Below are positions 23,870 to 35,525 of a DNA stretch of 64,000 bases, one piece after another (the first letter of the stretch is position 1; each line of letters opens with the position of its first letter). The translations under genes were made by a program, and so were the position numbers. The stretch covers positions 496,001 to 560,000 of the forward strand of contig JAZARR010000077.1 in the NCBI GenBank assembly GCA_037389465.1, in the 5' to 3' direction. Under the pieces are notes generated by a model that was not told where the DNA came from, did not search any database, and saw nothing but the letters and a program-made list of their open reading frames with translations. The stretch is from Baylisascaris procyonis. Its lineage: Eukaryota; Nematoda; Chromadorea; Rhabditida; Ascarididae.

Positions 23870-25550
23870 ACGGCTCCTATGTCGTCATGAGCTTCTTTTG
23901 AGGAACTGATGAAGCGTTCTGCCCTGATGCTGCTCACTTCTACCTACTTGGAAGACTGCAATCATCACTCACTTACTGAAAAGCCTCCTTCAGCCAGGTT
24001 CAGAGTTTTTGACTAAACAGCATAACTCTATACGTATGATGATCGAAAGCATTGTGAAGGACAGATTGCTGGAGTACCTTCTCACCGGTACACTTTTTTG
24101 CCCGGTCGACCAACCATTCTGCAGTTAATATCTTAGATAGATGACTGGATTAACGCACTTCAGCAGAAAACCCGAACCGATGTAGTTTAAAATGACTATG
24201 CTAAAGCCTTTGACGTTGCTTACCATAATAAGCTGCTGCACAAGTTGGAAGCTTATGGCGTATGCGACTCGCTGAAAAAAAGTGACTGAGATGCTTCCTC
24301 ATGAATACCTCTTTTACTGTAAAAGTAGGTAATTCCTTCTCCGGTTACCGCTGTGTAATCAGCAGTGTTCCTCGGGGAAGTGCGCTTGGCCTACTGCTAT
24401 TCGCATTGGACATAAATAATTTGTCCGATAATTTATCAGGTATGTATAAGTTGTACGCAGATGATTTGAAAACATATTGCCCTTTGCATGGCCCCGCTAT
24501 TGATTTTCATAGTTTCCAAGGTGATTTTCTCTTCTGCGAGTGGTCGAAACCTTAGCAGTTAGAGGCTTCGCATGGAAAATGCCATGTTCTTCACATTATT
24601 TACGTCAGCAAGTAGTTTCTGCGATTGCACGACCAAGTTTTGCCGGCTGCAGATGGTGGGATCCGGGATCTCGGAGTCCACGTTTCTCGCAATCTGCACT
24701 GGAATTTACAGTGCGCAGATATTGCTGCAAAACCGTTGAAGGTGTCCAATTCTTTACAGTGTGCTTTGCAATACAGATGCATTGAACATTATCGTAGAGC
24801 GGATATTCTGTATCGCCGTCCCGCTGTGGAATACTGCACGCAAATATGTCACGTTGCCTTATGAAAAATGTAAAAATTCTAGAAAATATCCATATGGCAT
24901 TCGGGAAAGTGTTTGTTGGTCTCTACTGACCTGATTATGAGACTAGGCCACGGATTTTCAACCTCGAACCCTTGGAATGCCGTCGACCCCTTGTTTGAAA
25001 ATTATCGAGGGTATTTCTGAAATACACCAGGAAAGCCACTCACACTTCTCGATCATCGGGAACGTTGACTCCATCGCCTTCAACTAGCGCGGAAAACATG
25101 CTCTGTGAATATTAGAGCTTTCAGTAAACGTTATTCGTATTTCGAATGAAATTCCTCGTGAAATCACTGAAGAACATAACCTCTCTGTGTTTATAAGTTG
25201 CCTCTAATGAGTAGATCCGCTAACCATTGCTTGTTTAGTTTCCTGTCTCCCTTGTTCCTATTATTCGATCTCGTTCGTCGTTTTCGCTTTCCTTCTATCT
25301 CTTAAATTTTCTAACAATTCACTTCATTTTACTCATCTCTTCTTATCATGGTTATTTCTATACAGAAAAGTTTTTTTTTTTTTTTTTTTTTATTTTCGCC
25401 CTAGCGCTGCGCTTAAGCTATACTGGCTAATACAACTTCGTGGCTAATAATCATTGCTTACTTATTGCTGCATACATTCTACTGTATGTATTCTATTGCT
25501 TATTGCAATCTTCTTTGTTCCTAAATTTCAATAAAGAAGTCGATTGATAT
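23870..25550 (+). mobile_element. Degenerate non-LTR retrotransposon (CR1/L2/Jockey-like LINE), 5'-truncated
   Basis: Reverse-transcriptase motifs occur in the correct order but in shifting frames: WKTAIIT at 23949, ESIVKDRLLEYLL at 24045, DYAKAFDV at 24194-24217, SVPRGSALGLLLFAL near 24364, the catalytic YADD box at 24454-24465, DLGVHVS at 24667 and RPAVEYCTQ at 24817. In the family, these belong to one protein with an N-terminal endonuclease followed by reverse transcriptase, used for target-primed integration. Here the endonuclease is absent, and frameshifts and stops break the remainder, so the copy is dead. Downstream are a T21 run (25371-25391) and an AATAAAGAAGTCGATTGAT end (from 25530), typical of CR1-type 3' tails with short ATTG repeats. 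The boundaries are approximate. Confidence 0.85.
24301..24555 (+). pseudogene. Reverse transcriptase core fragment (YADD)
   Basis: This is the longest intact piece of the LINE remnant, about 84 codons. It carries the segment after RT motif 3 (SFTVKVGNSFSGYRCVISSV), then PRGSALGLLLFALDINNLSD, then YADDLKTY with the two catalytic aspartates intact. Neighbouring parts of the same protein lie in other frames, so this is a pseudogene fragment, not a gene. Confidence 0.8.
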
Positions 25551-28500
25551 GCAATTTTATTTCGTTCCCATGCTAATGTTTGCTATTGCTCGTGCCTACC
25601 CAATGTAAAGGTTCACCTCCTGTTTAAACTAGCAGCTAGCGATGCTAACCATATTGAGGAGCAGTTTGCCAATCATAAGATGCTGCGAATTGGCATAACC
25701 ATTTCCGGGTGCCGCAAAAATTGGGATAGTGCTGCACTTTTTTTTTCGAAAACCGAGCCATGTTAGCTCCAAGGCACATCTGCAACGATTCTACCTAACT
25801 TAAACGTGCGGTTCTAGCAGTTGGTGAAGTTTTCTTTATGGTCATGGATTCGGTTGGACTGCCTTACTTTCCATAACCCTTTGTATGTTGATTTTGTGTA
25901 CTCAAGTGGGGCGAAAGCTTTGAATGCTGTCTGTGAAGAGGAACATTTTCTGCTATTCCTCCTGTAATAATACCGCTACAGTGGAATAGCATGGAATTGA
26001 TGGATGATGATTCGATGAGAGGACGCTGCAGCGAACAGACATTATTAGATAGCGTTTCATTCACGCGATGTACGCTGAACGAAAACTTTTGCTTCCAATT
26101 GCGTTTAGGATGAGCAACAAAGCAAACACAGTGTGTACAAACGCACGAATTGTTACAGCCGGAAATTTGTTTATCACTCTATCCTCTGTCGCTGCATCTT
26201 CTCAACGCGCGTCGCTACCATTGCTACCGCCCACTGACGGGTCGACAGTCTTGCTTGGATGGCCTAACATCGTTAGGTCGGTCTTTTCAAACTTCAGCCC
26301 CCGTCTTTGGCTTTCATTGGTGGTTTGGATGGATAGATCGAAAGTTTATAATGGATGTGTAATTATGGATGGTCCACTTTCACCAAACCTTCATGGAAAG
26401 GAAAGGACAAAGAGGCAACTTGACTTCTTAGAAACTATCAAGGACAATGCTGCACATTCAGGAAATGATTAGGAGATCATTGAACTTTTAGATGTGTGTT
26501 TTCCCATTTGTAGTCAGCAGGCAGTTAGCTGGAGAGTTTCGAGGCATTATTTGGCTTAAGAAGGTCTTGATTTATAGCGGTGATGGTGAAGGAATAATTG
26601 ATAATGCCGAAACAATTTTCTTGATTTCTATTTCACTCGATTCTTCGCATTGATTTGCTCATTGATGCATATAGAAGCCAACACTTTTACTTGCACGAAT
26701 AATTTTTCGAAGAACACTGTCTATAAATCTGTTGTCCTCATTATTACTGAGTGTCAGAATGACCTCAAAGCATCCATCAGTATCGTTTTTTTTCACTTTC
26801 AAGATCTCGAAACACGGTAACACGGAAAGTGAATCACCCTTGGAATAAAGCCTCTAAGCAATTTGTGGAGGGTTGATTTCGAGAGAGCAAGCACCAATAA
26901 CAGTCTTCGAAAAGAAAATTGCAAAGAACATACTGCTATTTTTTTTTTTCAATCGTGTTCGGCTGATGCTGCTTTGCGAGCGTTCCGCTGAAATTTCACC
27001 ATACTCTGCGCCAAGTGTTGTTCTCGCATGGGAGCTTCAATAAATATCGCGTAAGCGTCTCTTTTTATGTAAAAGTTCTTTTTTGATTCGAGTACAAGAA
27101 GTCTCACCAAACAGTGAAGCATTCAACTCGGTCTCTTCATTATGCCACTTACAAACGTCTGACGTAACTCCAGTCAGATCAGTGAAAATATGTGCCTGCA
27201 GTTCCTACTCGTTTTTTTTTTTTTTTTGTGGTCATTTGACCACATGAAGAGCAATCGTTAGTGGAAAATCCGAAAGTGGCATATTTTTGGTGCTGTAGTC
27301 ATTCAGTCAATCATTCAACCGTCTTATTCTGAAATGAATAAAAGCGCATAAAAATAATAAAATATAAGTGTGAATAGGCATGTGCTTGGCCACATTAGCT
27401 AATCAACAGGTGAGATCTGCAAAACCATGGTGGTCAAAATTTTCAGCTGTGAATAAACCCAGACATTTATGGCAGTGACTATATTATCACGATTGCATTC
27501 TCTAGAGTCGCAATTCGAAGTTGGATCGATGGCATGAACTTTTCTGTGATACTACTTATGTTTCTGAATCACTAAGGGCGCGATTGTTTCGCCTTTGCTG
27601 GCACCTCCTCTAACAGACCATTGAAATCAATATCCACTGAATTCTGGAACAATTCTAAGTTAAGAACTTTTCTATAGTTGCTGAAAATATTATGTGTTCT
27701 AAAACCCTTCCAAAGTATTCTCCGGTAGAATTGGTATTGAAAAGCATTCACCATAATCAGCTGGTATCTATAGAGTGCGCATGTACCTTCAAAATGGACT
27801 GAAAAACCCTTCCTATGATGCGTTTTTGAGTTCTCCTTTAACAAACCACGAACTGGTGACTCTTAGCTGCACGGCAATGCAGAGAACGGGGACATCATGC
27901 GTTTAATGGCGGTGTTGCACAAAACTCTGGGAAAGCTCCAAAAATGACTTGGCTGAGTTTTGCTGCTGCAGCCAATATTTATAATTCTAAGTCAAGTTAA
28001 CTTACAAAGCTTAAGTAGTTTGATGCGAAGTTTGTTGCGTACCCTTACGCCTCTCTCAGGCTTCACCGTTTCGTTTATAAAGAATTAGTTGAAATGTATG
28101 TGGATTTTATGAATGAACTTTTTCTTATCTGCAGATTTTGATGATGCTGCTGTAGGCGTTGAAGGGAACGCTGCCATTATACGAAACGTTGCTAAATGCT
28201 AGTGAATTACCAGAAACCTTTGATGGCTACGATATTTCATCATGGTGTGCCGCTTTAAGAAAAAATCGCTCAAGCTTGGTGATAGGATGAGTTAGCGCAT
28301 TTGGTAAATTCGCTTTAGGTTGCTGATCGTCCCCTTTTTTTTCAAAATATGAAGTTTTCCTATAGTAATATAGATTTCTACGTTCGCGGAGCAGGCGCAC
28401 GAAATCAAATCATACTCTCTTCCCACTGGGCTGTCTTTGGCAAACGCAGGGCTAAAAGGCACTCTTAAGACAAATGAATATCCCCACTATAGCCTGAAGG

Positions 28501-31400
28501 CATGTTGCATCTCGCATAGTGAGAAGGCGTGGTTATGTGTGTTGAAACCGATGGCCCTTCTATCATTTCCTTGAGAAAAATGGCTTTTACGCAGACGTGA
28601 TCTGAGAGAGCTGTCGAACTTTAGATTCGTTCAGAATGGTGGATTGGATACTCTTTCTACCCGCTGTAGACAGCATAGGATGGGACACATCCATGGCAAC
28701 ATAGGATGGGACATAGAGTTATTCATTCCTCGTGCATTTTCCTTAGAACACGCATTCATCTAAAGAATATTCGTATGCATTTGCTTGATCTCTCAGTGCG
28801 ATGCTTAGTATGTTATATTTGCCTGACCGGTTAAAGTAGCAGCGAATTTTCAGCTATACTTTCCTCCAGGTATATGTTCAACCATTGCATTTTAATTTCC
28901 ATACATTGCGATATTTTCTGTGCACTAAGCAGATGGGATAGGAATGGCTAAGAGCTACGAGTGAATAAAAGTTGGGCTATTTATTATCCGTCATAAATTT
29001 TCTAGGAATTTTTGCTACTGCTTATAAACTGTCAACATAGTGCTACTATTATGTCTTGTATTATCTGTAAATATTTCGGGCATTTCATTTCGTATGAGCA
29101 GGTATGACCGTTTACAATCGACACATCCTCAGTAATGCAGCGCACATAACGACATTCTGTCAATATCGTCCGGATAATTTTTTTTTTTTTTTTTTTATCG
29201 CAGTGGCATGCATCCCTTTTACAGACAGTTAAAAAGACTAATTTTTTTTCAATGCCAAGCAATTTTTAATTTTTGAAGTCGCAAGGTGGTTCTATAAGCA
29301 TTAGCAAAGAAAATGAAGAGAATAACAGCGGACGAAGCAGCATGCACCAGATGAGGAAAGGCTAATTCTGTAAACGCGCTAACCTATTCCAGCATTCATT
29401 TCCCCAGCGTTCGCACCATCAGCTCATTAAGTAACCTGCGAAGCGCTTAGGCTTAAACGCTATATTGGCTTCCGTGATAAACTGTATAGAGTGGCTCCCG
29501 TCTTAAGTGTTGATTTCTCGTAGTTGAAGAGCGATACGCTTGTCTGTAATTTGCTTCTAAATGTGCTCCTTGCAGGTTTTACCGTTGTAAGCCACCGACT
29601 CCCATTACATGCTCCAGAATGGAAATAGAAGAATCGTGTATAATGTAAAAGCTTTTGCCTTGGTTGCATTACTAGCGTATTTTTGCAGCGTTCATCGTTT
29701 TACACATTCCTCTTTCTCAATTTGCAACTATTTCGATACCCCACAACTAATTTATGACCGTTACAAGTATAATAGAAGTGCGCAATTTTTTGTTTATTAT
29801 ACTCAGCCCATTATCTGTTCGCCGTTTGCTGCGAGAAAATTTCACCTTGAAATGTTTTCGTTTCTTGCATAGAGTTTCAGAAGTTCTGGCAACACTCTGT
29901 TTTGTTGCGTAGATTCTACAAAAGCAATTGTTTTCTTATATCTTTGTTTGACTTTCTCGTGAAGGCGCAGTCGCCTCACTTGAACACTGAGAATAAAAGT
30001 TCCTATCGTGGAAAATCTGAATTCAGCTAACATTTAAAGATATTTTAAGCAGACCTCATTAGGACTCAACTGATCTGGCTTTCTTCACACATATCAACGT
30101 CATCGCAATTTTAGTCGCAGTGCTACATGAATTATCCATGAGAGCCATAATTTGGGGGTTGGTGATCCGTCAATAGCGTGTTCTGCATTTAGGCTCAGAT
30201 TTATGTTTGCGCATTAAATCAGACTGCATTGAATTTCCTCTTCACTTGCTTCGCTTCCGCCAATCAACTGCTCAATTGGATTACTTGAACCCAACAATTA
30301 GGCGTGGGGCATTGTTTTATGCTTATTGGCACTCACTCCGTTCGCATCTTTTTCGGCACCACTTTTTGATTGTTGTGCGTCTGTGCGGTCGTACCTCCCA
30401 GATGTCGCTGCCTTCCGACAGATAAACGTACATAGACGATACGCTGAAGGTCCTTGATGTCGGTCAGTTCATACTCCTCATAACTTTTTGAATGCGCTTT
30501 CTTTTCCTTATTTCTGTCTTGCATAAAACAGTGCTGTCAGAACTTCTAACATTATATGCAAGAAATGAACACTTTTCAAGAGGGAGTTTATGATAGCTTA
30601 TTCATTTGTATCACTCACAGAAAGGAGCAATAAGATCGAAGAATGGAAGAACCGAAATTCGAAACCCCATTGTCACAATTCGCTCAAACATGCAGACATT
30701 AATGCTCAAGGTCTTCGAGCATAGTGGACGCTAAATGCTGAAGTGGTCGTACTCTATCTGTTTGACCGTTTTCGTTTGACCAAACTAAGCACTTCTATTC
30801 GTAAGTTGTATGGTATTCTTAATCCGATGATCACTGCAGCGGACCTGATTCCCAGCTATTGCTTCTTCTTGAATTATTCCCAACTGTTTCCCAACTGACT
30901 CCAAGCAGTTGTTTTATCACCATTAAATATTTTTTCTTAGGTGCTGGTGATGTAGAAAATCTAGAGAAACCGTTTTCAATAAGATGAAGTGAAGAAAAGA
31001 CAGGGTGGATGCTGTGGAGTGAACAACTGTTATAGTCTATGCAATGTTCGTTTGGTATCGCTTATGTGAATGCCAACGAAAAATACGTTTCGAACTTATG
31101 AATGCAATCGTTCAGTTTCTTGAAGCGAAATAGGAAGAAATCCACCAAATATATGTTGCTGAAGTGTTTGTACGCTGACAAGAACTACTTCATAATATCC
31201 TATTTCGATTTTTCTCTCTCTCTCATTATTCCTTTTAGTGACGCTGAATGAAGCCATCAACATGAGCGGAAAGGGGATAGAAAACAAAGTTTAGAGGCTC
31301 ATGTGTGGTAGCTGCCTTTCGATCGAAAAAAGTCTGCCGTATTTTCGCTAATTTGTCGCGGTATGACTTCTTCTTTGTTCATGTAGTTTTCTATGTTATT
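25551..31400. other. Gene-poor stretch with poly-T runs
   Basis: Nearly 6 kb without a recognisable gene. Homopolymers: T11 at 26939-26949, T16 at 27212-27227 and T19 at 29178-29196. A 15-base direct repeat (CATAGGATGGGACA plus one base) starts at 28674 and 28700. A 134-codon plus-strand frame at 26068-26472 ends in a hydrophilic segment (HGKERTKRQLDFLETIKD) but has no splice support. Confidence 0.45.
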
Positions 31401-31478
31401 CCGAAAGTTGGCTTTCCGCTGAAGTTGATGAGGTCTTTGCCAAAAGTCGGCTTCACTTCTAAAGTTCTCCGTAGCCAT
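31401..31478 (+). repeat. Diverged 39-base tandem duplication
   Basis: Two 39-base units (starting CCGAAAGTTGGC and CCAAAAGTCGGC) are similar and lie in one open frame, giving the paired peptides PKVGFPLKLMRSL and PKVGFTSKVLRSH. Several changes are synonymous or conservative. It could be an old duplication in coding sequence or simple chance drift of a duplicated spacer. Confidence 0.5.
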
Positions 31479-34400
31479 TGGGAGCTCTTTCCCTCCTTTG
31501 GCCTACGGCAGCCGCTGTTTTCTAATAGGGCTTTACGTGAAAGAATAATCGTACTATGCTATAGGAAAAGCCTTTCAAACTTGAATTGAACGAGAAAGAG
31601 GAGATTGGTTGAGGTTGGCTATTAAATTTCTTTGTGGCGAAGCAGTGCTTTAGTCAGTCAACCAGCCACATTCGCGAATCCTATGGACGAACAAGCAAGT
31701 GGTGGATTTATAGAAAGTTTTTCGCTTAGAAGCATTCAATTTTATGCCTCCATGAAAAGGCTTCAGCACGTCTGTTCGCATACTTCAACTTGGTGTCCAG
31801 TGTGCTAGTTGCAACTGAATGTGCAATATTGACACGCCAGCTCATTCTGCTCCTAGGTGCCAAAAGTTGGCTTCCTACTATCCGCTCTCCGACTCCTTCT
31901 TTTCTCATCATGAAAATTTTCTTCTTATTGAAACTGCGAACCTTGTCCTGTGTGCTTCGCCTCCCTTAAGGCGTTCCGCAGCCGCAGTTTCACGGTAGCG
32001 GTGCCAGATGCCCTCTACTTCTAGAACGTTGCCCAAGCTTTCAAAGCCTCGTAGGCTTTGTCATGAGAAAGGAGCGCAAGAAAACTGCTACATGCCGTAC
32101 TTTGCTGTGCTATGAGCCATATGCCACTTTAAGGAAAAAGCTATATTAGTACAGTAGTTTTTGGTTATGACCATGTATAGGTTATTTAGCAACGACTCAC
32201 TTATAGTTTCCTTTTCACTCATATAAAGCTTCATATATAGCTTGGATGTCAGTCATCTATCAATTAAGTTATCTTTCATGGATAATAGGTGCTCTAGAAA
32301 TTGAGTCATTGCTTCCTCGTTGTGAAACTAATTTTGGGACTACAATGGGACTGGATCGGCGAGCATCTGTTCCGCTGAATCAATTCCCCATATGTGTTCG
32401 ATCCTGCCATTACTTGGCTTTGGTTGTGGAAAGTCCTTAATAATTCTTAAGTGCATCCCCAGAACACACCGTACTACAATTTTTAAATGCTTTGAGGCTA
32501 CGACTGTGCTCTTACATGCTTCTACATGTAGAATGTTCTTGTATTGAAGTATAGTGGTGGGCGAGATAGCGAAAACTTATTGGTACCGTTGCGTCGTGGA
32601 GTATGATACATAATAATTTGTTGGGCTTAAGAGAATCACTGCCCCATGAGAATGCATCAGCGAATACACTAATTGCAATGCTCGAAGTTTTGTAGGATGC
32701 ATCACAAGGAAATGAAATAAGGCCTTTCCTGTTTCATTTCGAGTGTTCTGTTGAAACGACCAAAATTCGACCCCTTCAGGAACAGTCTTGCTATTGAATG
32801 GAACGCCCATAAGGTTTTATGGATTTTTTTAAGCACAGTAAAGTTCCCTATTCAGAGCTAAAAGCAGCTTATTTCTTATGTAGTCATCAATTAATGATTA
32901 TAACTGTTTTTTTTTTGTTTTGTTTTTTAAATAACGACACAGTTTATTGCGGGATGCACATTTTCGATTCACTTCGTTTTCCAGCCCTGATTGCAAACGT
33001 AGATCGAAATTTGCGGAAATTCCGCGTTCAAAAGCAACGGAGGGCGTGCTGTTAACATACAGGCCTACATATACTTGCGCGTTCTTGTTTAAATCCGATG
33101 GCTTTATTCACCTCAGTGAATTATGACGACAAAGAAATATTCTAAGCATTGAAAGACTCCCATGTCACATTTTAGCTCGCTTGCTTAACATCACAGTGAC
33201 CGGTTGACTGCCTTTGTTAGAAGTCTTTATGAAAGCGCTCTTTCTCCCCAGTTACCTGTAGAAGCGAGAATGGATTTTTGCGATATGAAACACTGTGCAT
33301 TCAGTGAGCGTAAGCTCGTTGCCTGAACGTGTAAGTCGAACGTTGGAAGAGGAACAAAAAGAGAACTCTTGCATAGTACTTCGACATTACGGCTTTTTTA
33401 ACTGCTTACTTAGATTTCTACTTCGCATTTTATTCATAGCGCTTTTTATGCTATTTAGAATCCTCCAGGAAGGATTTTATATGAAGTTGCACGTCACCGG
33501 GGTGCCATAAGAGCACTTTTTGTGCATCACATGCTATACATTAGGGAGTCCCTACTTACTGTACAGGAGTTTGTCCTCTCAGGTGCAAGCCAACTTCTCC
33601 TCGTCTCATATCAGTGATTATGCGGATTTTTACTCGATGCTCCGTTGTGGCATCAGTGCACGCAGAGTGGTTTACTTAACCTTACGCGTTTCTGAGTCTC
33701 GTTGCACGGATAGAAATTATGTTTCCCATCCTTCATGTTCAAAGCCATCTGCAATTCGGTTTGTGCGAAACCCTGTTTTCCTTCTCAATAGCGTGGAATA
33801 GTCATAAGTTCCCGGCATTATCTTAGCTTAATATTCATCATAGCAGCGAACATCCGTCAGAAGGACAAGCGAACGTGATTCACACGCTTAACTGCCTCCA
33901 AACGGCTGTCAGCATATTCGAAAGAAATTAAGAAAACGTGAGTTTTTGCAGTCACTATTCCGTGGATTAAAAAAGGTTTGCGATTACGAAATTCTCACGA
34001 TCACCGCTTGAGGATCCCTTTAATTGTTCGCTTCATTCCGAATTGCAGTCATCCTTATGCATCACATTAAACAAAGTGATGAACAATTTGCATTGTTGTT
34101 CTTTGACAGACAGATTGCGTCATCAGCAAGTATCTTGTGCATTTCGACTTCTGTTCAATTTCCGTTGCAGAGAAGCTCTTAAACGCCTTAAAAAAAAATT
34201 TTTTTTTCTTTCCCATTCCATCACATAGAGCCCAGAATCCAGCTCTCATCATTTCTCAACTGTATGCTGTTTCTTCTTCACTTCAGTCGATTCACTTAAA
34301 ACTATGATCTTACAGTTCAATCCGTCGTCTGTCAATGTCCCCAATCGTCCCTTCACTCATTAAGTTACCTTTTAATATTCACTGAATCTCTGTGGTTTGG

Positions 34401-34525
34401 TACTCATGTTCTCCTCGATGACCTGCTTATCGATGCTGTTTGCACTCTTTCTTTCACATGATCGCTAATTAAAAAACGCAGGAAGACAAATGCTCTGCAG
34501 TTTAAACGTTTCTTTAAGCAAATAA
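31479..34525. other. No gene recognised
   Basis: Nothing is supported. An A9T9 perfect palindrome lies at 34190-34207. Open frames are short and show no family resemblance. Confidence 0.45.
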
Positions 34526-34795
34526 ATGATAAACGTTGGAGTGGACTGCTCGCGGAGAGGCCGTAGAGACTCTGCGAGTTGTCCGCGAGAAACTCAACCC
34601 CCTCGCTCCCCCTCCCCCCTCCGTAAAAACCATGTGGGTATATGCTTTTCCACTGGCGAGGGAACAGGAGGGCAGAGAAATGGCGAGGTGAGCAAGTCCC
34701 AGCCAGTGAGCGTTGTTGTTACCCTATCTTTCATCTGCTTCATTAACTCCACTGTTCCCTTCTCTTTAACAGTAAAGTTGTGCAAATGCAGTTGA
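34526..34795. other. GC-rich patch open on both strands, possible exon
   Basis: A local GC-rich segment has long open frames in several readings. On the plus strand, a frame reading TLEWTARGEAVETLRVVREK ends precisely at a consensus donor (GCGAG|GTGAGC, GT at about 34689). A second plus frame starts at an ATG at 34526. The minus strand is open for 63 codons (MHNFTVKEKGTVELMKQMKD...). The donor favours a plus-strand exon, but I found no matching acceptor and no family. Confidence 0.2.
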
Positions 34796-35360
34796 AGGCT
34801 GTAAAATATAACTGTAAGTGTTAAATTTAACTGTTAAATTCGTCTGCTTCGTTCAGACAAACTTCATGAAACATGTGCAGCACTCCCTTCATACTTTTGT
34901 TGATCTCATTTTTTGCACAAATTTCCATCAAAACCTTTCGCTTTTTGTCACCTGATCGATGTAAAATCTATGTATCTCTTAGAAATGATGAATCCTTTCG
35001 AAGATGATTGGTTGAGGTGAAAGGTAGTACAGTGGGATGAGTTTATGGTCGGACATTATGCCCATCAAACCTCCTGACTTTGACTTGAGTGGTTTTGGAG
35101 GTATGGAGTTAAAATTGCAGGACGGCCAGACGAACACAAATGAGCGCAGAGCGATTTTACCATAGTGAGCTTCAAAAGTGTCCTTACCGTGATGCGCACA
35201 AAGAAGCTGAACTGCACTGCGAGTTATACAGATAGAATACGGCTGTAATCTGAGAGGTGCTGTCTCAGCGAGATGTCTGTTGCATAGCACTGGCTTCTCT
35301 CATTCGCTGCTTTGTTAGTTTAGTTGATGTGTTGCATAGAGCATTTTATTTTACTTTCAG
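34796..35360. other. No gene recognised
   Basis: A minus-strand frame of 103 codons (34979-35290) is present without splice support. The final bases form the acceptor of the next candidate. Confidence 0.4.
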
Positions 35361-35525
35361 CTCGAGTCCGACCACTTGCTGCAGGTGCGGGCTACTTCAG
35401 TTTTAATGTCATTCTTGAAATTTTTTAACGCAAAAGCGCACTCTGAAGGTGTTTCGTTCGTGCGCGCGCACGAGTGTCCACCCATCTGTTTGCTTGTGCG
35501 ATGGTTTCAACCCGAGAACAACTGA
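35361..35525 (+). CDS. Candidate exon, unidentified
   Basis: This follows one of the best acceptors in the window (attttactttcag). The phase-0 frame is open for 54 codons to a TGA: it begins LESDHLLQVRATSVLMSFLK and ends CLLVRWFQPENN. A donor-like CAGAG|GTACGA lies just past the stop. The product is not recognised. It could be a terminal exon or chance. Confidence 0.27.
   Translation, partial: LESDHLLQVRATSVLMSFLKFFNAKAHSEGVSFVRAHECPPICLLVRWFQPENN

Noticed and set aside
3533..29196. Poly-T runs as poly-A tails of minus-strand retroposed genes
   Set aside because: No recognisable processed-gene sequence or target-site duplication flanks the runs. Only the T21 at 25371 lies inside a retroelement, and that one is in the opposite orientation.
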